Positions 8,870 through 17,990 of a stretch of 64,000 nt of DNA are shown here, piece after piece. Origin of the DNA: Chloroflexota bacterium (GTDB taxonomy: Bacteria; Chloroflexota; Anaerolineae; UBA4142). The notes below the pieces were generated by a model. That model did no database searches, was not told where the DNA came from, and worked only from the letters and a program-made list of their open reading frames with translations. A program made the translations under genes and the position numbers. The first letter of the stretch is position 1. Every line of letters begins with the position of its first letter. The stretch is taken from the NCBI GenBank assembly GCA_016223105.1, contig JACRPR010000091.1, forward strand, positions 1-64,000, in the 5' to 3' direction.

Positions 8870-9835
8870 ATGACCGCGCTCACCGATTGGTTGCTGGAAG
8901 GTCCGGCGTGGGTGCAGTATCGCGCGCGCGTTGATCTGCTCATGCAAAAAGAAAATCATCCCGCGGTGATCACCGCGCGTCAAGCGATGCTTGCCGATCC
9001 ACAAATTCGCGCGGTGATCCAATCGGTTGGCGCGTGGGAACGCGCGGTGATTAACAGTCATAAAAGCGCGGGGCATGCTCTGCATCAACTCGCGTTTCTC
9101 GCCGACCTGGGATTGCGCGCGGACGATCCTGGGATGAACCAGATCATTGCGCGTGTGATGCAACATCAATCCGCCGAAGGTCCGTTCCAAATGTTGATGA
9201 ACATTCCAAAACATTTCGGCGGCGCGGGCAAAGACGAATGGGCGTGGGCGTTGTGCGACGCGCCGACCATCGCGTACGCGCTCGTCAAATTTGGACTGGG
9301 CGATGATCCGCATGTGCAACGCGCGATTGAACACCTGACAACATTGATCCGCGACAATGGTTTTCCGTGCGCGGTCTCGCGCGAACTCGGCAAGTTTCGC
9401 GGACCGGGACGCAAGGATGATCCCTGCCCGTACGCGAATCTGGTGATGCTCAAAACGCTCGCGCAAATTCCGCGCGCGCGGACCAGTCGCGCGAGTCGCA
9501 TCGCGGTTGAAACGTTGTTGGCGCTGTGGACGGAGAGCGCGGCGCGGCATCCGTATATGTTTTTTATGGGGACGGATTTTCGCAAATTAAAAACGCCGCT
9601 CGTGTGGTACGATATTTTGCACGTCCTGGATGTGGTAACGCAATTTCCATTTGCGCGCCAAGATTCGCGCGTGCGCGACATCGCGCAAATCGTTTCAGCC
9701 AAAGCGGACGCCGAAGGACGCTGGACGCCGGAATCGGTTTGGCAAGCGTGGGACGAGTGGGAATTTGGACAGAAAAAAATTCCATCGCGTTGGCTCACGT
9801 TGATCGCGCAACGCGCGCAGGCGCGATTGAACTAG
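8870..9835 (+). CDS. hypothetical protein, possible alpha/alpha-toroid (prenyltransferase/terpene-cyclase-like) fold
   Basis: Repeated helical pattern; follows preceding gene by 1 nt. Confidence 0.55.
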   Translation: MTALTDWLLEGPAWVQYRARVDLLMQKENHPAVITARQAMLADPQIRAVIQSVGAWERAVINSHKSAGHALHQLAFLADLGLRADDPGMNQIIARVMQHQSAEGPFQMLMNIPKHFGGAGKDEWAWALCDAPTIAYALVKFGLGDDPHVQRAIEHLTTLIRDNGFPCAVSRELGKFRGPGRKDDPCPYANLVMLKTLAQIPRARTSRASRIAVETLLALWTESAARHPYMFFMGTDFRKLKTPLVWYDILHVLDVVTQFPFARQDSRVRDIAQIVSAKADAEGRWTPESVWQAWDEWEFGQKKIPSRWLTLIAQRAQARLN

Positions 9836-9861
9836 CCCCGCGATTATCGCGCGAGGGTTGA

Positions 9862-10521
9862 ATGGATCCAGCGACTCTATTTTTCATCACTGGCTTGGTC
9901 GCATCACCGATTTTTGTTTTTCTGCTTTGGAAAATTTCCGCGCGCACCGCGCTGATTTTTCTCGGCGCGGATTTTTTGCTCGGCGTTTGGACGGCGTTCT
10001 TCACCATTCAGAATATCGGCGGCGGATTTGGCATCGGCGTCTTTATGATTTTTTTTGCGTGTTTCGCGATGCCGTTCGCGGCTCTTCTGCTCGCGATTTT
10101 GTGGATTCCATTTTCGCGCGCACTGGACAAACGCGATCCGCGCCGCGCGTTGTTTTTGATCGGCGGCATCGTCCTGGTGATTTTGCAAAGCGCGCCAATC
10201 GCCGGTCAAGGAATCATCGGCGGCTATTGCGACGCGCAAATTATGCGCGCGGGCGATCCGATTGTGCGCGCCGCGCAACAATACAAACAGGAACGCGGCG
10301 ATTATCCGCGCGCGCTACACGATCTCGTCCAGGTTGCGCGCCCAAGTTGTTTTGGAAGCGTCGGCGCGCCATCCGATTTCGCGATAGAGCGATGCGCGGA
10401 TACGGTTACGATTTTGCGAACGCGCTCGTTCGATGGCGCGCGCGATTTGCGTTACAACTTTGCGACCGGCAATTGGTCGGGCGTCAGTTTTCTCGACGGC
10501 GCGTGTAATTTTTTGCGATGA
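9862..10521 (+). CDS. hypothetical membrane protein
   Basis: Several hydrophobic segments at N-terminal half. Confidence 0.6.
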   Translation: MDPATLFFITGLVASPIFVFLLWKISARTALIFLGADFLLGVWTAFFTIQNIGGGFGIGVFMIFFACFAMPFAALLLAILWIPFSRALDKRDPRRALFLIGGIVLVILQSAPIAGQGIIGGYCDAQIMRAGDPIVRAAQQYKQERGDYPRALHDLVQVARPSCFGSVGAPSDFAIERCADTVTILRTRSFDGARDLRYNFATGNWSGVSFLDGACNFLR

Positions 10522-10528
10522 GAACGTA

Positions 10529-10609
10529 TTTTGAAATTCGCTGTGGCGCGGCTTTTCCAAGCCGCCGATGCGGGCTACGCTTTGCGAGCCCGCACCACGA
10601 ATTTCAAAA
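10529..10609. repeat. three-way-junction inverted repeat
   Basis: TTTTGAAATTCG...CGAATTTCAAAA enclosing GCGGCTT/AAGCCGC and GCGGGCT/AGCCCGC hairpins. Confidence 0.7.
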
Positions 10610-10633
10610 CGCGCGCTGAACCGGAATCCAACG

Positions 10634-11743
10634 ATGGCAAAAATCGAACTCGTCAATCTTTGTAAGAAATTCGACGCGCGCGCGCCCGGGCTATTCGCGT
10701 TTCCATTTTCCGCGCGCGATGTGGATCAACCGCGCCCGCACAAATCTTTCGCGATGCACAATCTCAATCTGACGATCCCGCACGCGCAAACAGTAGTGAT
10801 TTTAGGACCGAGCGGTTGCGGCAAAACGACGCTGTTGAAAATGATCGCCGGGTTGATTGCGCCGGATGCCGGCGAAATTTTGTTCAATGGCAAAAATATG
10901 GCGGAGGTGCCGCCCGGCGAACGCCGCCTCGGTTTCTTGTTTCAAAATTACGCGCTTTATCCGAACCTGACCGTCAAGACGAACATCCTCTCGTATTTTT
11001 TCTTCCGCAAAAAAACGCCCGCGCGCGATGCCGACGCGCAAGCGAAATACAAACGCACGAGCGAATTGCTCGGCGTCGAGATGAAATATCTGGAAGATCG
11101 TTTTCCGCCCACCTTATCCGGCGGCGAACGGCAACGCGTCGCGCTCGGTCGGTGTATCACGCGCGATCCCGCGTTGTTTTTGTTGGATGAACCGTTCGCG
11201 AATCTCGATCCGAAATTGCGCGAAAAATATCGCGTCAATCTCAAAGAACTGCTTGTGCAATTCAACATCACGACGGTCTACGTTACGCACGATCAGCACG
11301 AAGCGTTCGTGCTTGCCGATCGCATCGCGATTATGGACGCGGGCAAGCTCGAACAGATCGGCACGTACGAAGAAATTTACGCGCGTCCGAAAAATGTTTT
11401 CATCGCGGAATTTTTGAATCTCGATTTTGAGACGCCACCGATCAATTTGATCGCCGGCGAACGCGTCGCACCGGGATTGCGCGCGACGCGCGTCGGCATC
11501 CGTCCCGAAGATGTGATCGTTTCGGCAATCGAAAAAGAAAACGCGATCCGCGCGACGATCATCAAACGCCAACCGATGCCGCTCAAAGCAATCGCGATTC
11601 TCACTCTGCGCGTCGGCGATGATCAAATCATCGCGCCCGCGCCGATTGGCGAGGCGTTTGCGATCAACGATTCGGTGTGGCTCACGTTCAAAAAGTATCA
11701 CGTTTTTGATGAACGAAGCGGGACGCGCACGCAGACGCAATGA
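10634..11743 (+). CDS. ABC transporter ATP-binding protein (MalK/UgpC-type)
   Basis: GPSGCGKTTLLKMIAGL, LSGGERQRVALGRCI, LLDEPFANLDPKLR, C-terminal TOBE-like region; no permeases adjacent. Confidence 0.88.
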   Translation: MAKIELVNLCKKFDARAPGLFAFPFSARDVDQPRPHKSFAMHNLNLTIPHAQTVVILGPSGCGKTTLLKMIAGLIAPDAGEILFNGKNMAEVPPGERRLGFLFQNYALYPNLTVKTNILSYFFFRKKTPARDADAQAKYKRTSELLGVEMKYLEDRFPPTLSGGERQRVALGRCITRDPALFLLDEPFANLDPKLREKYRVNLKELLVQFNITTVYVTHDQHEAFVLADRIAIMDAGKLEQIGTYEEIYARPKNVFIAEFLNLDFETPPINLIAGERVAPGLRATRVGIRPEDVIVSAIEKENAIRATIIKRQPMPLKAIAILTLRVGDDQIIAPAPIGEAFAINDSVWLTFKKYHVFDERSGTRTQTQ

Positions 11744-11744
11744 T

Positions 11745-11778
11745 AAAGCCGCTGGAGGATGCATCCCCCAGCGGCTTT
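11745..11778 (+). terminator. intrinsic terminator-like hairpin AAAGCCGCTGG...CCAGCGGCTTT
   Basis: Inverted repeat immediately after the ABC ATPase stop codon. Confidence 0.75.
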
Positions 11779-11790
11779 GCATTTGTGATC

Positions 11791-11849
11791 GGAGTCGAGC
11801 ATTTACGCGATTGTTCCGCGAACACGCAACCCGCTAAAGCGTCGAATCC
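11791..11849 (-). repeat. 58-60 bp two-hairpin element, copy T1
   Basis: GGAGTCGAGCATTTACGC...CGCTAAAGCGTCGAATCC. Confidence 0.8.
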
Positions 11850-11861
11850 AGGATCGTCAAG

Positions 11862-12920
11862 TTACGCGGCTTGCAACATTTCCCACACGGGCGCGGGTTG
11901 CGCCTGCACGCGTTTCACCTTGCCTTTGTTGCCGCCGTAAATTTTTTCGGCGGTGTGCCAGCACACATTCGCGCGCGCGGCCTCACTGAGTTGATCGAGA
12001 AACACATCGTAGCGTTGCAGTTCGGGACCAAGCCGCTCGAATTTCGTGACCAGGTCTGATCCCAGGCAAATCCGATCGCTGTACTTTTCGGTCAGTTCGA
12101 TCCACGCGGGATCAGGCTTGCCGTTCGGACAGATCGCGATATCGTAAATGATCCACGAATAATCCACGCCCAAGTTTGGGTACGCTTCAAGCAAACGCTC
12201 GACCATTTGATGATAGAACGGCACGTTGACGCGGCGCGACATTCCGCAATGTGCGAACACAAATCGCGTGTTGGGAAATTCGCGCAGGGCTTCTTCAAGT
12301 TCGTGCAGAAAAACCGGGTGATCGCTTTTCGTCACCGACGTGATGTTTTGATGCACCAGCACCGGCAAATCGTGATCGGCGGCGAATTGATAGATTGGAA
12401 ATAACGCGCGATGATTCGCGCGCGGATTTTCGCCGTAGGTGAACGCGGTGAGATCATCGTGGCGCAATAAAATTTCGCCGATGCCGCTCCACACGTTGGG
12501 ATATTGTTCGTACATTCGCTCGATGTGGCGGAGCGCGTAACGATCCACCGGGTTGAATCCGCAAATCAACGGATACAATCGCGCTTGTTGCGCGGGCGCG
12601 AGTTGGCGCACCATTTCGGCGACGATGCTATCGGTGTACGCGTAATAGTAGCAGGGCGAATCGTTCGCAAGATAATAGTCCGGCGGTTCACGATCGTACT
12701 CCGTCCAGAGTTTAGTAACGGGCAAACCAAAAATCACCGCTTGAGGAATGTTTGCCTGATCCATATAGTGCATCAGCGCGTCGCCACCCGGCGTCTCTTG
12801 AATAAAATTGACGACGTGCAAATGCGCGTCCACGATTTTGTATTTACTGCCGCGCAGTGGCGCGAGCGAACCTGGTTTGCCCGCCGCGCGTGACCAGGTC
12901 GCGATTTGTTCATGCGGCAT
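11862..12920 (-). CDS. amidohydrolase family protein
   Basis: KIVDAHLHVVNF, VLVHQNIT, RFVFAHCGMSRR, ICLGSDLV. Confidence 0.8.
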   Translation of the reverse strand: MPHEQIATWSRAAGKPGSLAPLRGSKYKIVDAHLHVVNFIQETPGGDALMHYMDQANIPQAVIFGLPVTKLWTEYDREPPDYYLANDSPCYYYAYTDSIVAEMVRQLAPAQQARLYPLICGFNPVDRYALRHIERMYEQYPNVWSGIGEILLRHDDLTAFTYGENPRANHRALFPIYQFAADHDLPVLVHQNITSVTKSDHPVFLHELEEALREFPNTRFVFAHCGMSRRVNVPFYHQMVERLLEAYPNLGVDYSWIIYDIAICPNGKPDPAWIELTEKYSDRICLGSDLVTKFERLGPELQRYDVFLDQLSEAARANVCWHTAEKIYGGNKGKVKRVQAQPAPVWEMLQAA

Positions 12921-13674
12921 AGTGCGCCCCCAACTTGGTCGCGATCATTAGGCGTTCCGCACCTTCAAGCCGCGCCCACAGGTATTGCCAATCGCGCGCG
13001 TTGCCGATCAACGCGAGCATTTGTTCGCGCGTAAATTCCGCGATCAAGCGCGCGGTCAATTCGGACGATATCGTACGCGCGAGATGCGCGAGATCGATCC
13101 CATCGCGCACGAGATGGACGACGTTCGCCCAACCGATGCGCTCGATCAAATCGCGTTTGCCGTTCGCGTCGAGCGCGTGCAGAACGAGGCAGAGATCGGA
13201 CGCGTGGCGAATTACTTGCTTGAGATGTGCGATGCCGATCAACTCGATCGCCTGGCGATCACATTCGCCGTACAGCCATTCGAGGATTTCCGCGAGTTCT
13301 TCGGCGGTGTGGATCAGCGCGCGCAAGCCGTTTGTGCCAAGCGTGTCCAACAATTTTTGCTCGACCGCGATCACCGACATCGCCGCGAAAATATCGCGCA
13401 GGTGGCGCGCGTCTTGAAGTGTCGCGGCGAGGCGCGCGCCGATCGCGTCGTTCAAAAAAATCTGATCGTCCGGCGCGAGCGCGGTGAGCACGCGCGCGAA
13501 TCCGTGCGGGGTGTTCACAATCTCTGCGAGATGCGCGCGCAATTGTTCCAATACTGCGCGGTCGTGTTGTCCTTGCAAAACGTCGAGCGCGATCGCGAGT
13601 TCGTGCGCGGTGCCGATGCGCGTCGTGTCGCCGTCAATCGTGATTGGGTAACGCGTGATTTCGTGCGGGTTCAT
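12910..13674 (-). CDS. hypothetical protein
   Basis: Overlaps amidohydrolase start; start chosen at MNPHEITRYPI. Confidence 0.6.
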   Translation of the reverse strand: MNPHEITRYPITIDGDTTRIGTAHELAIALDVLQGQHDRAVLEQLRAHLAEIVNTPHGFARVLTALAPDDQIFLNDAIGARLAATLQDARHLRDIFAAMSVIAVEQKLLDTLGTNGLRALIHTAEELAEILEWLYGECDRQAIELIGIAHLKQVIRHASDLCLVLHALDANGKRDLIERIGWANVVHLVRDGIDLAHLARTISSELTARLIAEFTREQMLALIGNARDWQYLWARLEGAERLMIATKLGAHYAA

Positions 13675-13765
13675 CCAGTTTCCCTCCGTAAAATGGAATG
13701 GGTCTTTTCTAGCGTATCCGCGTGGATTTGTCAATAGCCGGAAAATTTTTTCCACGGATAAAAAA

Positions 13766-13795
13766 GAACACGGATATTTTTATTTATCCGTGTTC
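13766..13795. repeat. GAACACGGATA...TATCCGTGTTC hairpin, copy 1
   Basis: Same core as 39363-39409. Confidence 0.7.
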
Positions 13796-13821
13796 CTTTA
13801 CATCAGTCGGAAGATTTCCAA

Positions 13822-14475
13822 TTACTTTAATTCGATAATTCCTTTTTTGATCGCGTACTTGACCAACTCACTGCGGTCGTGGATGCCGAGTTTCTCCATC
13901 AGGTGCGCGCGATGATTTTGCACGGTGCGAATACTGAGCGATAACATTTCGGCAATGTCCTTGTTCGTGTGTCCCTCCGCGACGAGTTGCAAAATCTCGC
14001 GCTCGCGATCGGTAAGACCGCCGAACGTGCTTTCCTGTCCCGATTGCCCGCGGCGCAAATAATCTTCGAGGATGCGTTTGGTGATCGAAGGATACAGGAA
14101 CGATTCGTCGCGTTGCACCGCGCGGATCGCATACACGAGTTCACTACTCGCGACTTTTTTCAACACGTACCCGACCGCGCCGGCTTCGAGCATCTGCGCG
14201 ACGTACTCGTCGCTTTCGTACATCGTCAACACCAGGACGCGCGCGTTCAGATTGTCGCGCACGATTTGGCGCGTCGCGTCCAAACCGTTGAGCAGAGGCA
14301 TCGCGATATCCATCAAGATCACATCGGGGTTGAGCGCGCGCGCTTTTTCCACCGCGTCGCGTCCGTCCACCGCTTCGCCGATCACGTCCATATCGGATTC
14401 GGCGTTGAGCAAGAGGCGAATGCCTTCGCGGAGGATGGTGTGATCGTCGCAGATCAGAACTCTGATTTTTCCCAT
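13822..14475 (-). CDS. LuxR/NarL-family response regulator
   Basis: VLICDDHTILREGIRLLL, DVILMDIAMP, C-terminal LTDREREILQLVAEGHTNKDIAEMLSLSIRTVQNHRAHL. Confidence 0.93.
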   Translation of the reverse strand: MGKIRVLICDDHTILREGIRLLLNAESDMDVIGEAVDGRDAVEKARALNPDVILMDIAMPLLNGLDATRQIVRDNLNARVLVLTMYESDEYVAQMLEAGAVGYVLKKVASSELVYAIRAVQRDESFLYPSITKRILEDYLRRGQSGQESTFGGLTDREREILQLVAEGHTNKDIAEMLSLSIRTVQNHRAHLMEKLGIHDRSELVKYAIKKGIIELK

Positions 14476-14562
14476 TTCAGATTTCAGATTTCAGATTTCA
14501 GATTTCAGATTTTGCCGTAATGGGTTTCAATCTGAAATCTGAAATTTACAATTTGAAATTCA
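14476..14562. repeat. heptad inverted array (TTTCAGA words) filling kinase-regulator gap
   Basis: (TTTCAGA)x5 opposite TCTGAAATCTGAAATTTACAATTTGAAATTC. Confidence 0.85.
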
Positions 14563-15519
14563 TTCCGCCGGGATTTCCACACGCACCGTCGTTCCCGCGC
14601 CGACGCGCGATTCAATCGCGCACGCGCCGCCGAGGAGTTGCGCGCGTTCGTTCATTCCGAACAAGCCCCAACAATCATCACAACCGGTGTTGGGATGTTT
14701 CGCGTTGATGTCGAATCCTTGCCCATCGTCGCGCACGATCAGAACGATGCGCGAATTTTCGCGCGCGAGCGTGATCTGCGCGGTGTGCGCGCGCGAATGG
14801 CGAATGATGTTCGTGATCGCTTCTTGCGCGATGCGGTACAGCGCGGTTTCGATTGGCGATGGCGCGCGCCCAAGTTTTGCCGAGCCGAATTGCATTTCGA
14901 TCCCGGCGGCGTCGAGATTGGTTTTCGCGTACCAGCGCACCGCCGCCGCGAGTCCGAGATCGTCAAGCATCGTCGGGCGCAGATCGAAGATTAACTTGCG
15001 AATGTTTTCGAGCGTTTGCTCCGCGAGCAAGCGCGTCGCGTACATTTTTTCGCGCACCTGCGCGGATTCTTCGGTCAACAAATTTTCGCACATTGCGACG
15101 TTGATCAGCAGACGCGCGAGCGAGCCGCTCGTGTCGTCGTGCAATTCGCGCGCGATGCGTTTGCGTTCGTCCTCTTGTGCGCGTAGAACTTGCGCGGACA
15201 ATCGCCGCGCGTGCGCGCGGTTCGTTTCGATAATGCCGACGAGCCGATCTAACTGCGGATCACCACTTGGCACGTTCGATTCATCGCGCTGGATCTGCGC
15301 GATCATTTTCGGAAGCGCGTCGAGTGGAGCAAGCGCGCGGTGCAGGATCGCGTAGTTGATCGCGAACACGATCGCGATGCCGATCAGCGCGAACAAAATC
15401 GCGAGCCATTGATCCGCGCTGTTCCACGCGCGCGCAATGAACGCGCCGCCAAGCGCGGTGATGGTGAGGGCGAGCGCGTGGGCGATGAGGATGGGGGCGC
15501 GGGGCAAAAAAATTTGCAT
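14560..15519 (-). CDS. sensor histidine kinase (HisKA_3/HATPase_c, NarX-like)
   Basis: ERKRIARELHDDTSGSLARLLINV, IAQEAITNIIRHSRA, VRDDGQGFDI, GLFGMNERAQLLGG. Confidence 0.92.
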   Translation of the reverse strand: MQIFLPRAPILIAHALALTITALGGAFIARAWNSADQWLAILFALIGIAIVFAINYAILHRALAPLDALPKMIAQIQRDESNVPSGDPQLDRLVGIIETNRAHARRLSAQVLRAQEDERKRIARELHDDTSGSLARLLINVAMCENLLTEESAQVREKMYATRLLAEQTLENIRKLIFDLRPTMLDDLGLAAAVRWYAKTNLDAAGIEMQFGSAKLGRAPSPIETALYRIAQEAITNIIRHSRAHTAQITLARENSRIVLIVRDDGQGFDINAKHPNTGCDDCWGLFGMNERAQLLGGACAIESRVGAGTTVRVEIPAE

Positions 15520-15580
15520 TGCGATTCTATTATATTGCCGGTTGAGATGTGGGGCAAATATGGAAAAATTGTAATGCAGT

Positions 15581-15609
15581 TTGATGTGCTAGATGAAGTA
15601 TGCTATACT
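15581..15609 (+). promoter_or_regulatory. sigma70-like promoter TTGATG-17-TATACT
   Basis: Spacing 17 bp, 20 bp upstream of the antitoxin ATG. Confidence 0.55.
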
Positions 15610-15628
15610 CTAATCACGAGGAGAAAAG

Positions 15629-15925
15629 ATGTCAAATCCAGCAATCCGTAAACATCCGCGCGCAATTGCGCGAACACAACCAAGCCGCAAGTCTAGTGAT
15701 GAACGTTATCTGACGGACGCGCGTGGCAAGCGGATCGCGATTGTGCTCGATCTGGCAGAGTATCAGCAACTTGTTGCCGGTAAGCGTGAAACAGCATCTA
15801 CCCGCGCGCCGCAAGCAGCCTGGGATTGGATCACGGCGGCGCGTGATCTGCGCGCGCGCGCCGCTCTTGCGCCAGACTCGACCCCAATCCTACACGCTTT
15901 GCGTGAGGAGCGTGCGCGGCGATGA
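15629..15925 (+). CDS. antitoxin-like protein of PIN-toxin pair
   Basis: RGKRIAIVLDLAEYQQLV resembles Phd/RelB-type; overlaps downstream PIN gene by 4 nt. Confidence 0.6.
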   Translation: MSNPAIRKHPRAIARTQPSRKSSDERYLTDARGKRIAIVLDLAEYQQLVAGKRETASTRAPQAAWDWITAARDLRARAALAPDSTPILHALREERARR

Positions 15926-16374
15926 GCGAACCCAAGTCGGTGAATCGTGTGGTTTGTGTGGATGCGGGGTTGGTCATCAAGTTTATTTCGCCTGAATCTG
16001 ACAGCGCGCAAGTCGAAGCATTGTTCGCGCGATGGAAGCAAGACAATGTCGCGATGATTGCGCCCGCGTTTGCGCCGGCAGAAATGGATAGTGTGTTGCG
16101 GCAAAAAGTTGTTCGTAAGGAATTGACGTCGGAGGTTGCTGATGCGGCATTTCAACTTGTGTGCCAGCTTCCGATCACGATAGATGCTGAAACGGATTGT
16201 CGCACCCGCGCGTGGGAGCTTGCCAAACAGTTCGAGTTGCCCACTGTGTACGACGCGGTATATCTTGCGCTCGCCGAAGCGCACCAGTGCGATTTTTGGA
16301 CTGCCGATCGAAAATTATTCGCTCGCGTGAAAGACCAGTTGGTGTATGTAAAGCATTTGTCGAATAGTAAATGA
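15922..16374 (+). CDS. PIN-domain toxin (VapC-like)
   Basis: VCVDAGLVIKFI..., APAFAPAEMDSVL, PTVYDAVYLALAEAHQCDFWTADRKL. Confidence 0.8.
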   Translation: MSEPKSVNRVVCVDAGLVIKFISPESDSAQVEALFARWKQDNVAMIAPAFAPAEMDSVLRQKVVRKELTSEVADAAFQLVCQLPITIDAETDCRTRAWELAKQFELPTVYDAVYLALAEAHQCDFWTADRKLFARVKDQLVYVKHLSNSK

Positions 16375-16439
16375 TGCAAGGCATGTGCGCGAACAAATTG
16401 CGAAACCGCGCGCGAATTGAAAACCAGGTTGATAACAAC

Positions 16440-16475
16440 CGCCCCGGAGGAATTTTGCGAGAATTCTTCGGGGCG
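16440..16475 (+). terminator. intrinsic terminator-like hairpin
   Basis: CGCCCCGGAGGAATT...AATTCTTCGGGGCGATTTT. Confidence 0.7.
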
Positions 16476-16484
16476 ATTTTGATT

Positions 16485-16518
16485 GGGACGCGGACAAACG
16501 CGGAGGAACGCGGATGGA
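16485..16518. repeat. decamer array GGGACGCGGACAAACGCGGAGGAACGCGGATGG
   Basis: 10-bp period; same words as 26606-26640. Confidence 0.6.
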
Positions 16519-16611
16519 AATTTTTGGCGATGGGCAAAGAAAATGCAAAGACCTTCGAGGCGATTTACTCGGAGGTCTTGTCGTTCAATTCATATCCACC
16601 AATCTCTCCAG

Positions 16612-17133
16612 TCAACTCGAACTTTTCAAATACGCATATTCTTCGGGATAGTCAATTCCAAAACGCACACACAGGGCTGAAACATCTTTGAAATCATTCT
16701 CGCGCAGTTTATATCCCGTGTGAAACTTGACCATATACTCCGGCGAGATACATTTGACAATGTGTCCATTCACTCTGCCAATGCCCGTTAGCGAAGCGGC
16801 TGGATACATCACGCCTTTTTCCGCGGGACCATAAAGACCGTTGCCCTCGGTATCAAAGGTAATCGCATGCACATCCACGAGTCGCCCTTGATCATCACCC
16901 AAAACAAAATTCCAAGCACTTGTGTCATTGCGCGGTATATCTTTATAACCCTGCATCTCTAGCAACTCGCGTAATTTTGGTACGTTCTTATGCTGAACAA
17001 CGATGTCCACGTCGGTATGGGCGCGGGTCTGTTCGCCAAGCAGTGCGTCAACACACCAACCGCCATCGAGCCATATCTCGATTCCCAGGTTATTCAGTTG
17101 GATATACAAGTCAACAACATCAACGATATTCAT
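16612..17133 (-). CDS. nucleotidyltransferase, lincosamide/aminoglycoside nucleotidyltransferase-like
   Basis: IWLDGGWCVDALLGEQTRAHTDVDIVV nucleotidyltransferase motif. Confidence 0.7.
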   Translation of the reverse strand: MNIVDVVDLYIQLNNLGIEIWLDGGWCVDALLGEQTRAHTDVDIVVQHKNVPKLRELLEMQGYKDIPRNDTSAWNFVLGDDQGRLVDVHAITFDTEGNGLYGPAEKGVMYPAASLTGIGRVNGHIVKCISPEYMVKFHTGYKLRENDFKDVSALCVRFGIDYPEEYAYLKSSS

Positions 17134-17167
17134 CTATCTTCACGCTCATCGCGCAAACTTTTAACCC

Positions 17168-17560
17168 TTACAACCAATCCTCAAGCATCAAACCAGGAAT
17201 TCGTTCAAAGTGCTGACGATTGTGTGTTACTAGCGACGCACCGTTCTCCACTGCGATGCTCGCAATTTGCAAATCCAAATCGCTAACCGGGTTACTCGCG
17301 CGTTCGAGTTGTGCTTTTAGCGCACCAAATCGTCGCGCCATTCGTTCATCAAAAGATAAAACAGTGACGCCGGCTAATAGCACATCAAGCGCGCCAAATT
17401 TTCGGCGGCACGCGCGGATTTGTGTGCGCCGTGCGTCAACGCGCCCACGCTGATTGCTGTGATTGCCAATTCTTCGGTCGGCGATATTTGCTCAAGATTT
17501 AATTTTCCGCGCAGAATCGCAACGCAATGATCGCTATCGAGAATTTTCACCACGCGACCT
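17168..17560 (-). pseudogene. PIN-domain toxin interrupted by frameshift
   Basis: VVKILDSDHCVAILRG... and LLAGVTVLSFDERMARRFG... LVTHNRQHFERIPGL lie in different frames; switch near 17385-17402. Confidence 0.65.
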
Positions 17561-17891
17561 CTGCGCGCGCGCCTTGATTTTTTCGATTGGTGTAAATTTG
17601 TTCCGTCAAATTTTCCAATTCGGGTTCATCGCGCCACAAACCAAACGCCGCCATTGCCGGATGAATTTTGCCGGCTTGAATTTGCTCCAACAATTCCGCT
17701 CGTTGTCCCAGCGCGCGCGCCGATTGCCGCACAGTTCGGTCAAGGTGTTCGAGCCGTTCCAATTCGCTCGCGCTGATCAACACCGCGACCGCGCGATTTC
17801 GTTGTCGGATCATAATCCGTTCGCCAGCCGCGACGCGTCCGACCAACGCGTCCAAATGGGTTTTCGCTCGCGCGATACTGATGCTTGTCAT
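17547..17891 (-). CDS. Phd/YefM-family antitoxin
   Basis: MTSISIARAKTHLDALVGRVAAGERIMIRQRNRAVAVLISASELERLE; overlaps PIN toxin. Confidence 0.75.
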   Translation of the reverse strand: MTSISIARAKTHLDALVGRVAAGERIMIRQRNRAVAVLISASELERLEHLDRTVRQSARALGQRAELLEQIQAGKIHPAMAAFGLWRDEPELENLTEQIYTNRKNQGARAEVAW

Positions 17892-17960
17892 ATTTCTCGC
17901 CCTCCCTGCCGCGCGTATTATAGCCCAAGCGCGTCGAGTTGCCAAAATGCAAGTGGCGAG

Positions 17961-17990
17961 ACATCGCGCCTCGCCACTCGCCACTCGTCA
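17961..17990. repeat. short heptad array (CGCCACT words)
   Basis: CGCCACTCGCCACTCGTCACT immediately next to the fdhA stop codon. Confidence 0.6.

Noticed and set aside
15340-15651. 103-aa plus-strand ORF over the kinase N-terminus
   Set aside because: Highly charged low-complexity translation opposite a clear membrane kinase N-terminus
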